Of a stretch of 64,000 nucleotides of DNA, positions 16,711 through 24,387 are shown one piece after another. This stretch comes from Promethearchaeota archaeon. GTDB lineage: Archaea > Asgardarchaeota > Lokiarchaeia > Sigyniarchaeales > SOKP01. Location: assembly GCA_019057865.1 (NCBI GenBank), contig JAHLWP010000008.1, forward strand, positions 62,001 to 126,000, read 5' to 3'. How positions within the stretch are numbered: the first letter of the stretch is position 1; each line of letters begins with the position of its first letter. Position numbers and translations under genes: made by a program. Under the pieces are notes generated by a model. The model was given only the letters and a program-made list of their open reading frames with translations, ran no database searches and was not told the DNA's origin.

Positions 16711-17865
16711 ATGGAAATAACTAGAAGTGAGGACTGTCTGATATTTAATGGTCTTACACCTGAAATTACTAGGATGAATAGAGTCTATGATGCATTCGCA
16801 GAATTTATGAGCAATAAACAGGCTAATGATCCATCCGATAGATTTAATTTTATTGTATTTCAAGAAGATGGTCCAAATTATTTAAATAATTTCACATTAT
16901 ATCCTGAATATATTATAGATACGTTGAAATCGTTAAATGCTACAATAACTAGGGCTAATGTAGCGGGAGGAATTTTTGTGGCTGTAACATTCATAATTGA
17001 TGTATTTAAAAAAATTTCTGATAAATTTTTTCGTTTAATTATTCTTGTGGATGAAGGTTCTCGAAAAATTCCGCCTCAATTTATTCCTGTTTTGGAAGAC
17101 CTAATTTATAAAGTTAAAGATATGCCTTTTTTCATAGACGTTATACGTATTAATGACTATAATCTTCAAGAAGGAGAAAAACTGAATAAATTGGCTAAAA
17201 TATGTAATGGTAAATTATATGAAATACATAGAATTCGAGATCTTTTTCCGTTATTAGAAAAACTTTCAGAAAAGAAATATATTAAAATACCTGAATTTTA
17301 TTTTAAACCAAGTGCCCCCCACATTCCAAACGAAAACCAGCCGTTTTATATTAATCTGGCTGATGCTCCAATAGAGGTAGAAAAAACGTCAACATGTGCT
17401 ATTTGCTTTCAAAAAGATAATTATAATATTGTACAATGTCCATCATGTGAAACTTTAGCACATAAGACATGTTGGGCTCAGTGGGCTAAAACTACTAATA
17501 TTGGAATTCCACATGTTTTTAGGTGCCATAATTGTTTTAATATATTAAAACTTGATAGTGATTTTGTTCATGATGTTCAAGCAGGGAGGTTACCTACTGC
17601 AGAACAATTAAGAGAAGTAAAAGTGCGGAATATTGTTGAATATTTACAGGATTTAGAGGCAAAACAAAAACCAGAAATAATTCATGTTCCTGACCCAATG
17701 GCAATAGAAGGGGTAGCTACTGAATATATTGAAGAAGGTCCTCTGGAGGATAATATTTATGAGAGAAAAAAATCTGAAATAAATGTAATAATTTGCCCTA
17801 ACTGTAGTAAAATTGCTACAAGTATGAAAAAAAATTGCCCTTACTGTGGGTTTGAATTGTTTTAA
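16711..17865 (+). CDS. VWA-like domain plus RING-type zinc finger, Ssl1/p44-like architecture
   Basis: 384 residues. Residues 1-195 look like a von Willebrand A/Rossmann-type domain (FNFIVF, AGGIFVAVTFIIDVF, FRLIILVDEGS, FFIDVIRIND, LAKICNGKLYEI) but the metal-binding DxSxS at strand 1 is not obvious. Residues 229-275 form a zinc module with Cys229-x2-Cys232-x10-Cys243-x2-Cys246-x4-His251-x2-Cys254-x17-Cys272-x2-Cys275. The spacing resembles the C-terminal RING of TFIIH subunit p44/Ssl1, which also follows a VWA domain. A separate zinc ribbon (Cys362, 365, 376, 379) ends the protein. A ubiquitin-ligase or transcription/repair role are both possible; neither is shown. Monocistronic. Confidence 0.7.
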   Translation: MEITRSEDCLIFNGLTPEITRMNRVYDAFAEFMSNKQANDPSDRFNFIVFQEDGPNYLNNFTLYPEYIIDTLKSLNATITRANVAGGIFVAVTFIIDVFKKISDKFFRLIILVDEGSRKIPPQFIPVLEDLIYKVKDMPFFIDVIRINDYNLQEGEKLNKLAKICNGKLYEIHRIRDLFPLLEKLSEKKYIKIPEFYFKPSAPHIPNENQPFYINLADAPIEVEKTSTCAICFQKDNYNIVQCPSCETLAHKTCWAQWAKTTNIGIPHVFRCHNCFNILKLDSDFVHDVQAGRLPTAEQLREVKVRNIVEYLQDLEAKQKPEIIHVPDPMAIEGVATEYIEEGPLEDNIYERKKSEINVIICPNCSKIATSMKKNCPYCGFELF

Positions 17866-17915
17866 TTTATCTAATTTCCTCGTATTTTTAGCTTATTTTT
17901 GAAATATTTCGATTT

Positions 17916-18005
17916 TCAGATTAAATCTATTCGACCTATTGCTCTAAATGGTAATTCACTATGGAATTTGTCGTAATCAAAAATTCTCCTTCCATCTATG
18001 AGATT
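17916..18005 (-). pseudogene. Duplicated 3' end of the UDP-glucose dehydrogenase gene
   Basis: The minus strand reads NLIDGRRIFDYDKFH then SELPFRAIGRIDLI and a stop, which is the last 28 or so residues of the intact dehydrogenase at 18739. Bases 17932-18005 match 18755-18828 with two mismatches in 74. The frame has no N-terminal part, so it is a dead fragment left by duplication or recombination. Confidence 0.8.
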
Positions 18006-18251
18006 ATAACAATTTTAGAAGAGAACTTTTGCTATTTTTTATCTTTAATTGAACTCTTACCAAAATATCAAAATAAAGGGATTGGTACTTAATTAAATAA
18101 AGATTTAATATTAAAGACAAATAAAAGTAATGAATGTATTAAATTACAAGTACTTAAAGTAAACAATAATGCTCAAAGACTTTATAAGCGTTTAGGCTTT
18201 TCAATTAAGGGCGAATCAGAAACACACTTTCAAATGATATACAAAAAATAA
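18006..18251 (+). pseudogene. Broken GNAT acetyltransferase C-terminal part
   Basis: On the plus strand about 18040-18251 reads LIELLPKYQNKGIGT, an in-frame TAA (about 18090), then LNKDLILKTNK..., IKLQVLKVNNNAQRLYKRLGF, ending MIYKK and a stop at 18249-18251. Q-N-K-G-I-G-T and N-N-N-A-Q-R-L-Y-K-R-L-G-F are the acetyl-CoA loop and C-terminal GNAT motifs. The N-terminus is absent and the preceding part is frameshifted. It directly abuts the duplicated dehydrogenase tail, marking a recombination scar. Confidence 0.7.
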
Positions 18252-18271
18252 TTGTCTTCTTAAAGATAGAC

Positions 18272-18529
18272 TTAATGATTTTGGAAGCTGGGAGTTTTTA
18301 GATCCATTATTTTATATTTGCTGGGGTTAAATATCCATTCGTTTTTACATTTTTTAGAACAAAAATAGTGCTTTGCAGGTTCTTGAGTGATATTTATAAA
18401 AACAAATTTGTAAGGTCTATCATAGTTACCTTGATACTTTTTTACAGGTTTTCCACATAATTCACATTTTTTTTTCAAGAGAATCATACTTCCATTTATT
18501 TCTTCTGCGGAATCTTTAAATACTTTCAT
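18272..18529 (-). CDS. Small zinc-finger (TRASH-like) protein
   Basis: 85 residues with CELCGKPV and, 30 residues later, HYFCSKKCKNEW: a CxxC...CxxxC arrangement like the TRASH/MYM metal-binding domain used for metal sensing or protein interaction. No DNA-binding domain is attached. It lies in the rearranged patch between two copies of the dehydrogenase 3' end. The start ATG at 18529 is the only good candidate. Confidence 0.6.
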   Translation of the reverse strand: MKVFKDSAEEINGSMILLKKKCELCGKPVKKYQGNYDRPYKFVFINITQEPAKHYFCSKKCKNEWIFNPSKYKIMDLKTPSFQNH

Positions 18530-18738
18530 TTTTTTGATTTTCTAATATTTTCCATTTTATCTTCTTCTACTCTTAATAGTATTCTAGTTTACCTATAAAA
18601 TTATTGTTTCTGTTAATAATAAATTAAAAGATGAATTTGCGAATCTGTTCCATTCTTAGTTCAAAATAGTGGTATAATTCACTTAAATAGCCCATCCACA
18701 AAATTGTCCAAAAAAATCTCTATTCAGTTAATTGAGGT

Positions 18739-20097
18739 TTACTTTAAATTTATACGACCAATTGCTCTAAATGGTAATTCACCATGGAATTTGTCGTAAT
18801 CAAAAATTCTCCTTCCATCTATGAGATTTGGAGTTTTCATTTTATTCTTAAAATCACTGGGATTTAAGGTTTTGAACTCATCCCACTCAGTGACTAAGAA
18901 AGTACATTCAGAATCTTTTAATGCATCTTCTATATTTTCAGCATATTGAATTCTATCTCCAAATACTTCTCTAGCTGTTACATTCGCTTTAGGGTCATAA
19001 CCTATAATATCAGTAACATTTCGTTTTAATAATTCATTAACAATCCTAATACTTGCTGCTCCTCTCATATCATCTGTGCCTGGTTTAAATGAAAGACCTA
19101 ATAATGTAACTCTTCTTCCTGCTAATTTACCAGCTAATTCTTCAGCAATATCAACAATTTTAACTGCCTGATCATCATTTATAGCCAGAACTGCTTCTAA
19201 TAATCTAGAATGATATCCTTTAGCTTTTGCCCACGCTTTAATAGCATTTACATCCTTATGAAAGCAAGCACCACCGAAGCCAACTCCAGCACCTAAGAAT
19301 CTTGGATTAAGTCTATAATCTAACCCTACGCCTTTCATAACTTGGACAACGTCAACATTGGGAACTAATTGAGCAAAATTAGCAAATTCATTAGCATAAC
19401 TAATTTTAGTAGATAAAAGACAATTGTTTCCGTATTTTACTAGTTCTGCACTCTCAAGATTCATTCGTAAAATCGTACAATTTTTTAGATGATCCCCATA
19501 GAAGTACTTATAAAATTCTTGAAGCATTGCTCCACTCTTTTCATCAAATTCTCCAATAATGATTCTATCTGGGTGTAAAGTATCTTCAATAGAACGACCT
19601 TCAGCTAAAAATTCTGGTTGCATACATAATCCAAAATCTTTCCCTGGTTCTTTCCCTGATGTTTCTGTAATAATTTTACCCACTAAATTTCTTGTTGTTC
19701 CAGGAACAACTGTAGATCTGACAACAACCAAATGGTATTTATCTATTTTCTTTAAACTTTCACCTATTTCTCTTGCTGTATTCTCAATGAAACTTAGATC
19801 AATACTTTTATCTTGTTTCATTGGAGTCCCTTGGGTAATCATAGAAATATCTGTTTCTATTATTGCTCTTATAGGATCTGTAAGACATTGTAAAAGGTGG
19901 GGTTTTTTTTTCTTAATTTCATCCATCATTTCTTGTAAACCTGCTTCAAAAAAAGGAGCTCTACCTCCGTTAATCATAGCAGCTTTTTTTTCATTATGAG
20001 TAGAAGCCAATACTTTAATATCTTTATTAGCAAAGCAAGCAGCAGAGCATAATCCAATAAATCCAGTCCCTAGGATTGAAACACTATATTTATACAT
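18739..20097 (-). CDS. UDP-glucose 6-dehydrogenase-family nucleotide-sugar dehydrogenase
   Basis: 452 residues in the usual three-domain order: N-terminal NAD-binding (SILGTGFIGLCSAACFA), middle domain with catalytic Cys in GFGGACFHKDVNAIKAWA, and C-terminal UDP-binding domain (LLGLSFKPGTDDMRGAAS, TEWDEFKTLNP). The family oxidises UDP-glucose, UDP-ManNAc or similar sugars to uronates for glycan synthesis; the exact substrate is not clear. Strand 2 of the Rossmann fold ends VLASTHNEKKA, lacking the usual acidic residue after the beta strand, so cofactor preference is uncertain. No glycosyltransferase neighbours. Confidence 0.87.
   Translation of the reverse strand: MYKYSVSILGTGFIGLCSAACFANKDIKVLASTHNEKKAAMINGGRAPFFEAGLQEMMDEIKKKKPHLLQCLTDPIRAIIETDISMITQGTPMKQDKSIDLSFIENTAREIGESLKKIDKYHLVVVRSTVVPGTTRNLVGKIITETSGKEPGKDFGLCMQPEFLAEGRSIEDTLHPDRIIIGEFDEKSGAMLQEFYKYFYGDHLKNCTILRMNLESAELVKYGNNCLLSTKISYANEFANFAQLVPNVDVVQVMKGVGLDYRLNPRFLGAGVGFGGACFHKDVNAIKAWAKAKGYHSRLLEAVLAINDDQAVKIVDIAEELAGKLAGRRVTLLGLSFKPGTDDMRGAASIRIVNELLKRNVTDIIGYDPKANVTAREVFGDRIQYAENIEDALKDSECTFLVTEWDEFKTLNPSDFKNKMKTPNLIDGRRIFDYDKFHGELPFRAIGRINLK
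18755..18828. repeat. 74-bp direct repeat, partner at 17932-18005
   Basis: This is the 3' coding end of the intact dehydrogenase. The partner lies 823 bases to the left in the same orientation, with two differences in 74 bases. The near identity suggests a recent duplication or ongoing gene conversion. Confidence 0.85.
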
Positions 20098-20262
20098 AAT
20101 AACTAGTTTTCTTTTTTTTTGATTATATCAGATTTATAATATTAAAGTTTTAATATTTTTTTCCACATTAAATTAAATTATTCTGAAAAGGAAATTTCAA
20201 AAATCTTAAAATAATAAGAAAATAGTATTACATTTATGAAATTTCAAAGGAGATTTTAAAAA

Positions 20263-21549
20263 ATGAAAGAATTGAGAAAAAAACTAAAAATCACAAAAAA
20301 AGCGTTAGATACAGTAAATAAATTTCTTGTTGATGAGGATAACATTTTAATTAATAATTTAATTGATATAATCGAAAAGTATGGTGGCGTTGATGACATC
20401 AATAAGAAAGCTAAAGAAGCAAGTGAATTAGATAATCTACTAAGTAAACTAAAAAATAAGAAGCCTGATTATGCGCAGGATATAGAATGGTTAATTGAAC
20501 AAAGAGATAATAACGCTTTTATTAGCATACCTGAATATAGAAAGAAAATCCTTGGAGAAAAATTTTCAGAAATGAGCTTTAATAAGGATTATGCTGTTAC
20601 ATTAGAACTTTCAGCTTGCCAATATTTTCCATTTTTTATGGATATAACAAGAGCAGCTATTGAAGATCAGAATTTAATGCCAGGTAGAATAATTCGTGTA
20701 AGAAAAATGAAAGAACAAGAAGAAGATGGTGATCTATTAGCAATGGCGGCTGCCATGCAAATTATTGGCGCAACTTATGTAGAAACATTAGATACCAAGG
20801 GAACTGCTCCTGGTCCTGATGGATTACCAGTAAATGTACATCTTGGTGGACCCGAAACCATAACAGGTTATTTTGGAGGAGTGGGGCAACCTAATGATTT
20901 TGCATTAAAGTGGGTTGATGAATATCTTTATTATTATACTAATTATGGTATCAAGCAAGTTCTAAATATTAATCCTGGAACGGTTTTACTAGGATATTAT
21001 ATTCATAAATTAGGGATTAATAACGAATTTAAAATATCAGTATATATGGGAAATGATAATCCATACGCTTGCCTGTGGACTCTTTTAACAGCTAAATTAT
21101 TCGCCAGAGAAGATGGAACAAGCCCGTTGATTGGTTTTAATCTTGCTAACTCAGTAAATAATGAAACAATTGAACTCACTGCTCATATTAGAAAAGCATT
21201 TGATTTTGAAGATGTTATCAGATTTGAACATCATGTGATTGAAACACAGAAAAGTATTGTACGCCAACCATATGATCGAAGAGAAGATTTATTGGAAGTT
21301 GCTATGAAAGTGAAAAATATCAGTGCTAAACATGAAGGTGGTGATGTAGAAATAGATAAGAATAGAGAACATCCTTCAGATATTTTAGATTATTTTAGGG
21401 ATAAGCAAGAGATTATTGATTCAGGTCATTGGGAATTTATGCGTAGAAATCACCTTGATAGATATATTGCTATTAATACTACAGCAAAAGTATTAACTGA
21501 AAACGGTATTGATATTATTGCTGCCCAAAATCTTCATCAAGTTGATTAA
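20263..21549 (+). CDS. Unknown TIM-barrel-like protein, partner of the DapA-Fae fusion
   Basis: 428 residues; I do not recognise a family. A helical N-terminal 100 residues is followed by what reads as alternating strands and helices (VTLELSACQYFPFF, GRIIRVRKM, GATYVETLDT, VNVHLGGPET, QVLNINPGT, FKISVYMGND, SPLIGFNLANSV, VIRFEHHVIE), typical of an alpha/beta barrel. Several strand ends carry Glu, Asp, His or Asn residues that could bind metal or cofactor. It has a strong ribosome-binding site (AAAGGAGA) and precedes the fusion gene by 22 bases, so both are probably co-expressed and act on the same pathway. Confidence 0.55.
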   Translation: MKELRKKLKITKKALDTVNKFLVDEDNILINNLIDIIEKYGGVDDINKKAKEASELDNLLSKLKNKKPDYAQDIEWLIEQRDNNAFISIPEYRKKILGEKFSEMSFNKDYAVTLELSACQYFPFFMDITRAAIEDQNLMPGRIIRVRKMKEQEEDGDLLAMAAAMQIIGATYVETLDTKGTAPGPDGLPVNVHLGGPETITGYFGGVGQPNDFALKWVDEYLYYYTNYGIKQVLNINPGTVLLGYYIHKLGINNEFKISVYMGNDNPYACLWTLLTAKLFAREDGTSPLIGFNLANSVNNETIELTAHIRKAFDFEDVIRFEHHVIETQKSIVRQPYDRREDLLEVAMKVKNISAKHEGGDVEIDKNREHPSDILDYFRDKQEIIDSGHWEFMRRNHLDRYIAINTTAKVLTENGIDIIAAQNLHQVD

Positions 21550-21571
21550 ATAATAGAGGTTTAAAGAAAAG

Positions 21572-23059
21572 ATGAGTAAGTTTGATTTTAGACCCACTGG
21601 AGTCATGGTAGCACTTGTAACGCCATTTAATAAAGATGAATCGATAAATGAAGACCAATTAAGGAATTTAGTTAATCATCTGATTGAACAAGGGGTTACA
21701 GGATTAGTCCCTGTCGGTACTACTGGAGAGTTTGTAAATATGACTTTTGAGGAACGTATAAAAGTAATTGAAATTGTAGTGGATGAAACAAATGGTAGAG
21801 TTCCGGTAATAGCAGGAACAGGAGAGACAGGAACCAAATTAGTGATTGATGCTACAAAAGCCGCAACTGATATAGGTGCAGATGCAGTTTTAATAGTCAC
21901 ACCTTATTATTTAAAACCGAAAGCAAAGGGATTATATGATCATTACTACACTATTACTGAAAAAACAGATATACCTATAGTACTCTATAATATCCCTGCT
22001 TGTACGGGTGTAGAATTACCTTGGACTGTTGTAGAAGATCTCGTAGATATCGAAAATATTGTTGCTATTAAAGATTCTAGTGGTGATTATAAATATTTTT
22101 CAGCATTATTGGAAAAAGTAAGTGATAAGATTTCAGTACTTATTGGATGGGATGAAAATGTTTTAGGAGCTTTAGCTGGAGGTGCTGCTGGCTGTATCTT
22201 AGGTTCTGCAAATGTTTTCCCTAAAATTTGGCTCGAAATTTATAATCATGTAAAAAATAATCGTCTAGAAGAAGCTCAAACACTTCAAAAGAAGGTCCAA
22301 AAAATAGCAAGACTTTTAATAAACTCAGGAGCATTAGGAGTTAAATCTTGCTTGAATATGATGAAAGTACCGGTTGGAAAAACTAGGCAACCAATTGTTT
22401 TAGGAGATGCTCTTTCTTATGAAATAAAAGATGAATTAAGAGTTGAGCTTGAGAAATTAGGATTGATTGAAAAAACAGAAGTCCAATTTGAATTTGGAGA
22501 AAAACCACTAATAAGTCGTTTCTATGCTGTTGGAATTACACCTAAGAAAATCACAGATTTTAAGTTAAAAGTAGGGGAATCATTAGTAGGAAATCGTGTT
22601 GAGCTTGCACATATTGATCTTCTAATTGGTGAAAAAGGTGGACCTGTTGGTAATGCTTATGCTCAAGCTTTAACTAATCCAGAAGAAGGACGTGAAGGTC
22701 TTCAAGTTATACTTGAGCCTAATATGCAAGTAAAACCACCAACAATTATGATCCCTACAGTTCGTCCAACTTCCCTTCGTCATGCTAGTCTAACTTATGG
22801 ACCTGCACAAGCTGCAATAGCCAAAGCTGTAATGCAATGTGTTATAGATGGAATTCTCCCGAAAGAATTAACAGATGATATTCTAATAATCGTGAATGTT
22901 TTTGTCCATCCAAGTGCTAGTGCAAGAAAGAGAATCTTTATCAACAACTATAAAGCAACTCGTAATGCAATTCGAAAAGCAATGGAAGGCTTACCAACGG
23001 TTGATGATGGGATAGAAAATGCTGAAAATGCACGCCATCCTTTTCGTAACGATCCTTAA
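21572..23059 (+). CDS. DapA-type aldolase fused to formaldehyde-activating enzyme (Fae)
   Basis: 495 residues. Residues 1-300 are a DapA/NAL-superfamily class I aldolase: PVGTTGEF (47-54), Tyr139 in LYNIP and the Schiff-base Lys167 in VAIKDSSGD. The Arg that defines true dihydrodipicolinate synthase (NVPSRTG) is Cys144 here (NIPACTG), so lysine synthesis is unlikely. Residues 327-495 are a complete Fae domain: VGESLVGNRVELAHIDLLIG with His347 and Asp349, Lys388 in QVKPPTIM and Gln413 in YGPAQAA, matching the known Fae catalytic set (His17, Asp19, Lys56, Gln88). Fae joins formaldehyde to tetrahydromethanopterin. By analogy with Fae-Hps fusions I infer formaldehyde channelling between an aldolase and H4MPT. 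Confidence 0.85.
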   Translation: MSKFDFRPTGVMVALVTPFNKDESINEDQLRNLVNHLIEQGVTGLVPVGTTGEFVNMTFEERIKVIEIVVDETNGRVPVIAGTGETGTKLVIDATKAATDIGADAVLIVTPYYLKPKAKGLYDHYYTITEKTDIPIVLYNIPACTGVELPWTVVEDLVDIENIVAIKDSSGDYKYFSALLEKVSDKISVLIGWDENVLGALAGGAAGCILGSANVFPKIWLEIYNHVKNNRLEEAQTLQKKVQKIARLLINSGALGVKSCLNMMKVPVGKTRQPIVLGDALSYEIKDELRVELEKLGLIEKTEVQFEFGEKPLISRFYAVGITPKKITDFKLKVGESLVGNRVELAHIDLLIGEKGGPVGNAYAQALTNPEEGREGLQVILEPNMQVKPPTIMIPTVRPTSLRHASLTYGPAQAAIAKAVMQCVIDGILPKELTDDILIIVNVFVHPSASARKRIFINNYKATRNAIRKAMEGLPTVDDGIENAENARHPFRNDP

Positions 23060-23252
23060 CTTTTCCTAAAATTATTTTTTCAATTTTTTATATTTTATTA
23101 ATTAAATCTTTCAAGATTTTAAATTTATAAACTAATTTTGTAGTTATTTAATACATTATAACCCGAATATTGATAATCTCAAATAAATATTAGAAACTAA
23201 TAATAATATCAAATCCAAAATTGTAAAGATAAAATGAGATGAATTATAAAAA

Positions 23253-23738
23253 ATGTCAGAACAGATATTTCATTTAAAAGTGGGTGTAGAAGCTCCTGGA
23301 TTTTGTCTTCCAGATAAAGATAATAAGGAGGTATGTTTGAAGGATTTTAAGGGTAAATATGTAGTTCTTTATTTTTATCCAAAAGATAATACACCAGGAT
23401 GTACAACTGAGGCTATAGGTTTTACAGGGATTTTACCAGAATTACAAAAATTGGACGGTATCGTCATTGGAATTAGTCCAGATTCTCCTGAATCACATGC
23501 GAAATTTATTAAAAAGAAGAATTTAAAAGTAATCCTTTTGAGTGATGTTGATAAGAAGGTATTAAAGGCATACGGAAAATGGGGTAAGAAGAAATTTTTG
23601 GGTAAAGAATACATAGGTGTTACTCGAAGTACTTTTCTACTAGATCCTAATGGAAATATAGCACACATTTGGCCGAAAGTCTCTGTAAAAGGACATCCAG
23701 AAGATGTTGAAAAAGTAATAAAAGAACTAATAAACTAA
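23253..23738 (+). CDS. Bcp/AhpC-type peroxiredoxin
   Basis: 161 residues, thioredoxin fold. The peroxidatic Cys lies in KDNTPGCTTEAIGF, the Bcp/PrxQ signature. The second Cys five residues later in many Bcp proteins is absent (CTTEA), so it is a 1-Cys form or uses another resolving thiol. The C-terminal RSTFLLDPNGNI strand is intact. It reduces hydrogen or organic peroxides. First of three closely spaced redox-type genes. Confidence 0.9.
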   Translation: MSEQIFHLKVGVEAPGFCLPDKDNKEVCLKDFKGKYVVLYFYPKDNTPGCTTEAIGFTGILPELQKLDGIVIGISPDSPESHAKFIKKKNLKVILLSDVDKKVLKAYGKWGKKKFLGKEYIGVTRSTFLLDPNGNIAHIWPKVSVKGHPEDVEKVIKELIN

Positions 23739-23802
23739 ACTTCTTTTTTATATTATTTTTTATATGAAATTATAATTATAAAATCAAAATTACCTTTAAA
23801 TT

Positions 23803-24387
23803 ATGAATGTTATAGATGCTATAAAAGAAAGGAGAGCCTATCGTTCTCTTGAATTTGTTGAAATCTCAGACGAATTAATTAATGACTTGGCTAATAAAGC
23901 ACAAATTGCTCCTTCATGTATGAACAAGCAACCTTGGAATTTTATTTTTATAAGAGAAAAAGAACAACTGGAAAGATTATTTACAGCTCTCTCTATTGGA
24001 AATAAATGGGTTGAAGATGCTTCAATGATAATTGCTATATTCAGTAAACCTGAGAATGATTGTATAATTGGTGAACGTCTCTATTATCTATTTGATATTG
24101 GAATCGCTGCTGCTTTCATTATATTGCGAGCCACGGAACTAGGATTAGTAGCCCATCCAATAGCCGGTTTTAAAGAAGAAATAGCAAAAAAAATTTTAGA
24201 AATTCCTAATGAAATGATATTGATTACGCTTATAATCATCGGAAAACATTCAAAAACTATTAACCCAATTCTTTCAGAACCAATGAAATTAGGAGAAAAG
24301 CAAAGACCTCCAAGAAAGCAATTAGGAGAGTTTATATTCCTTGAACGTTATAATAATAAATTTATTGAGAAAAGAGGTAAACAATAA
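23803..24387 (+). CDS. Nitroreductase-family flavoprotein
   Basis: 194 residues. FMN-binding start IKERRAYRSLEF, then IAPSCMNKQPWNFIF (phosphate/isoalloxazine contact), and the C-terminal LGLVAHPIAGF followed by a PPRK-type end, all normal for nitroreductase-family NAD(P)H-dependent oxidoreductases. The natural substrate is unknown. Ends exactly one base before the next gene's ATG. Confidence 0.85.
   Translation: MNVIDAIKERRAYRSLEFVEISDELINDLANKAQIAPSCMNKQPWNFIFIREKEQLERLFTALSIGNKWVEDASMIIAIFSKPENDCIIGERLYYLFDIGIAAAFIILRATELGLVAHPIAGFKEEIAKKILEIPNEMILITLIIIGKHSKTINPILSEPMKLGEKQRPPRKQLGEFIFLERYNNKFIEKRGKQ

Noticed and set aside
21572..23059. Dihydrodipicolinate synthase (lysine biosynthesis)
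   Set aside because: The substrate-binding Arg of true DHDPS is Cys and the protein is fused to Fae; there are no other lysine genes nearby.
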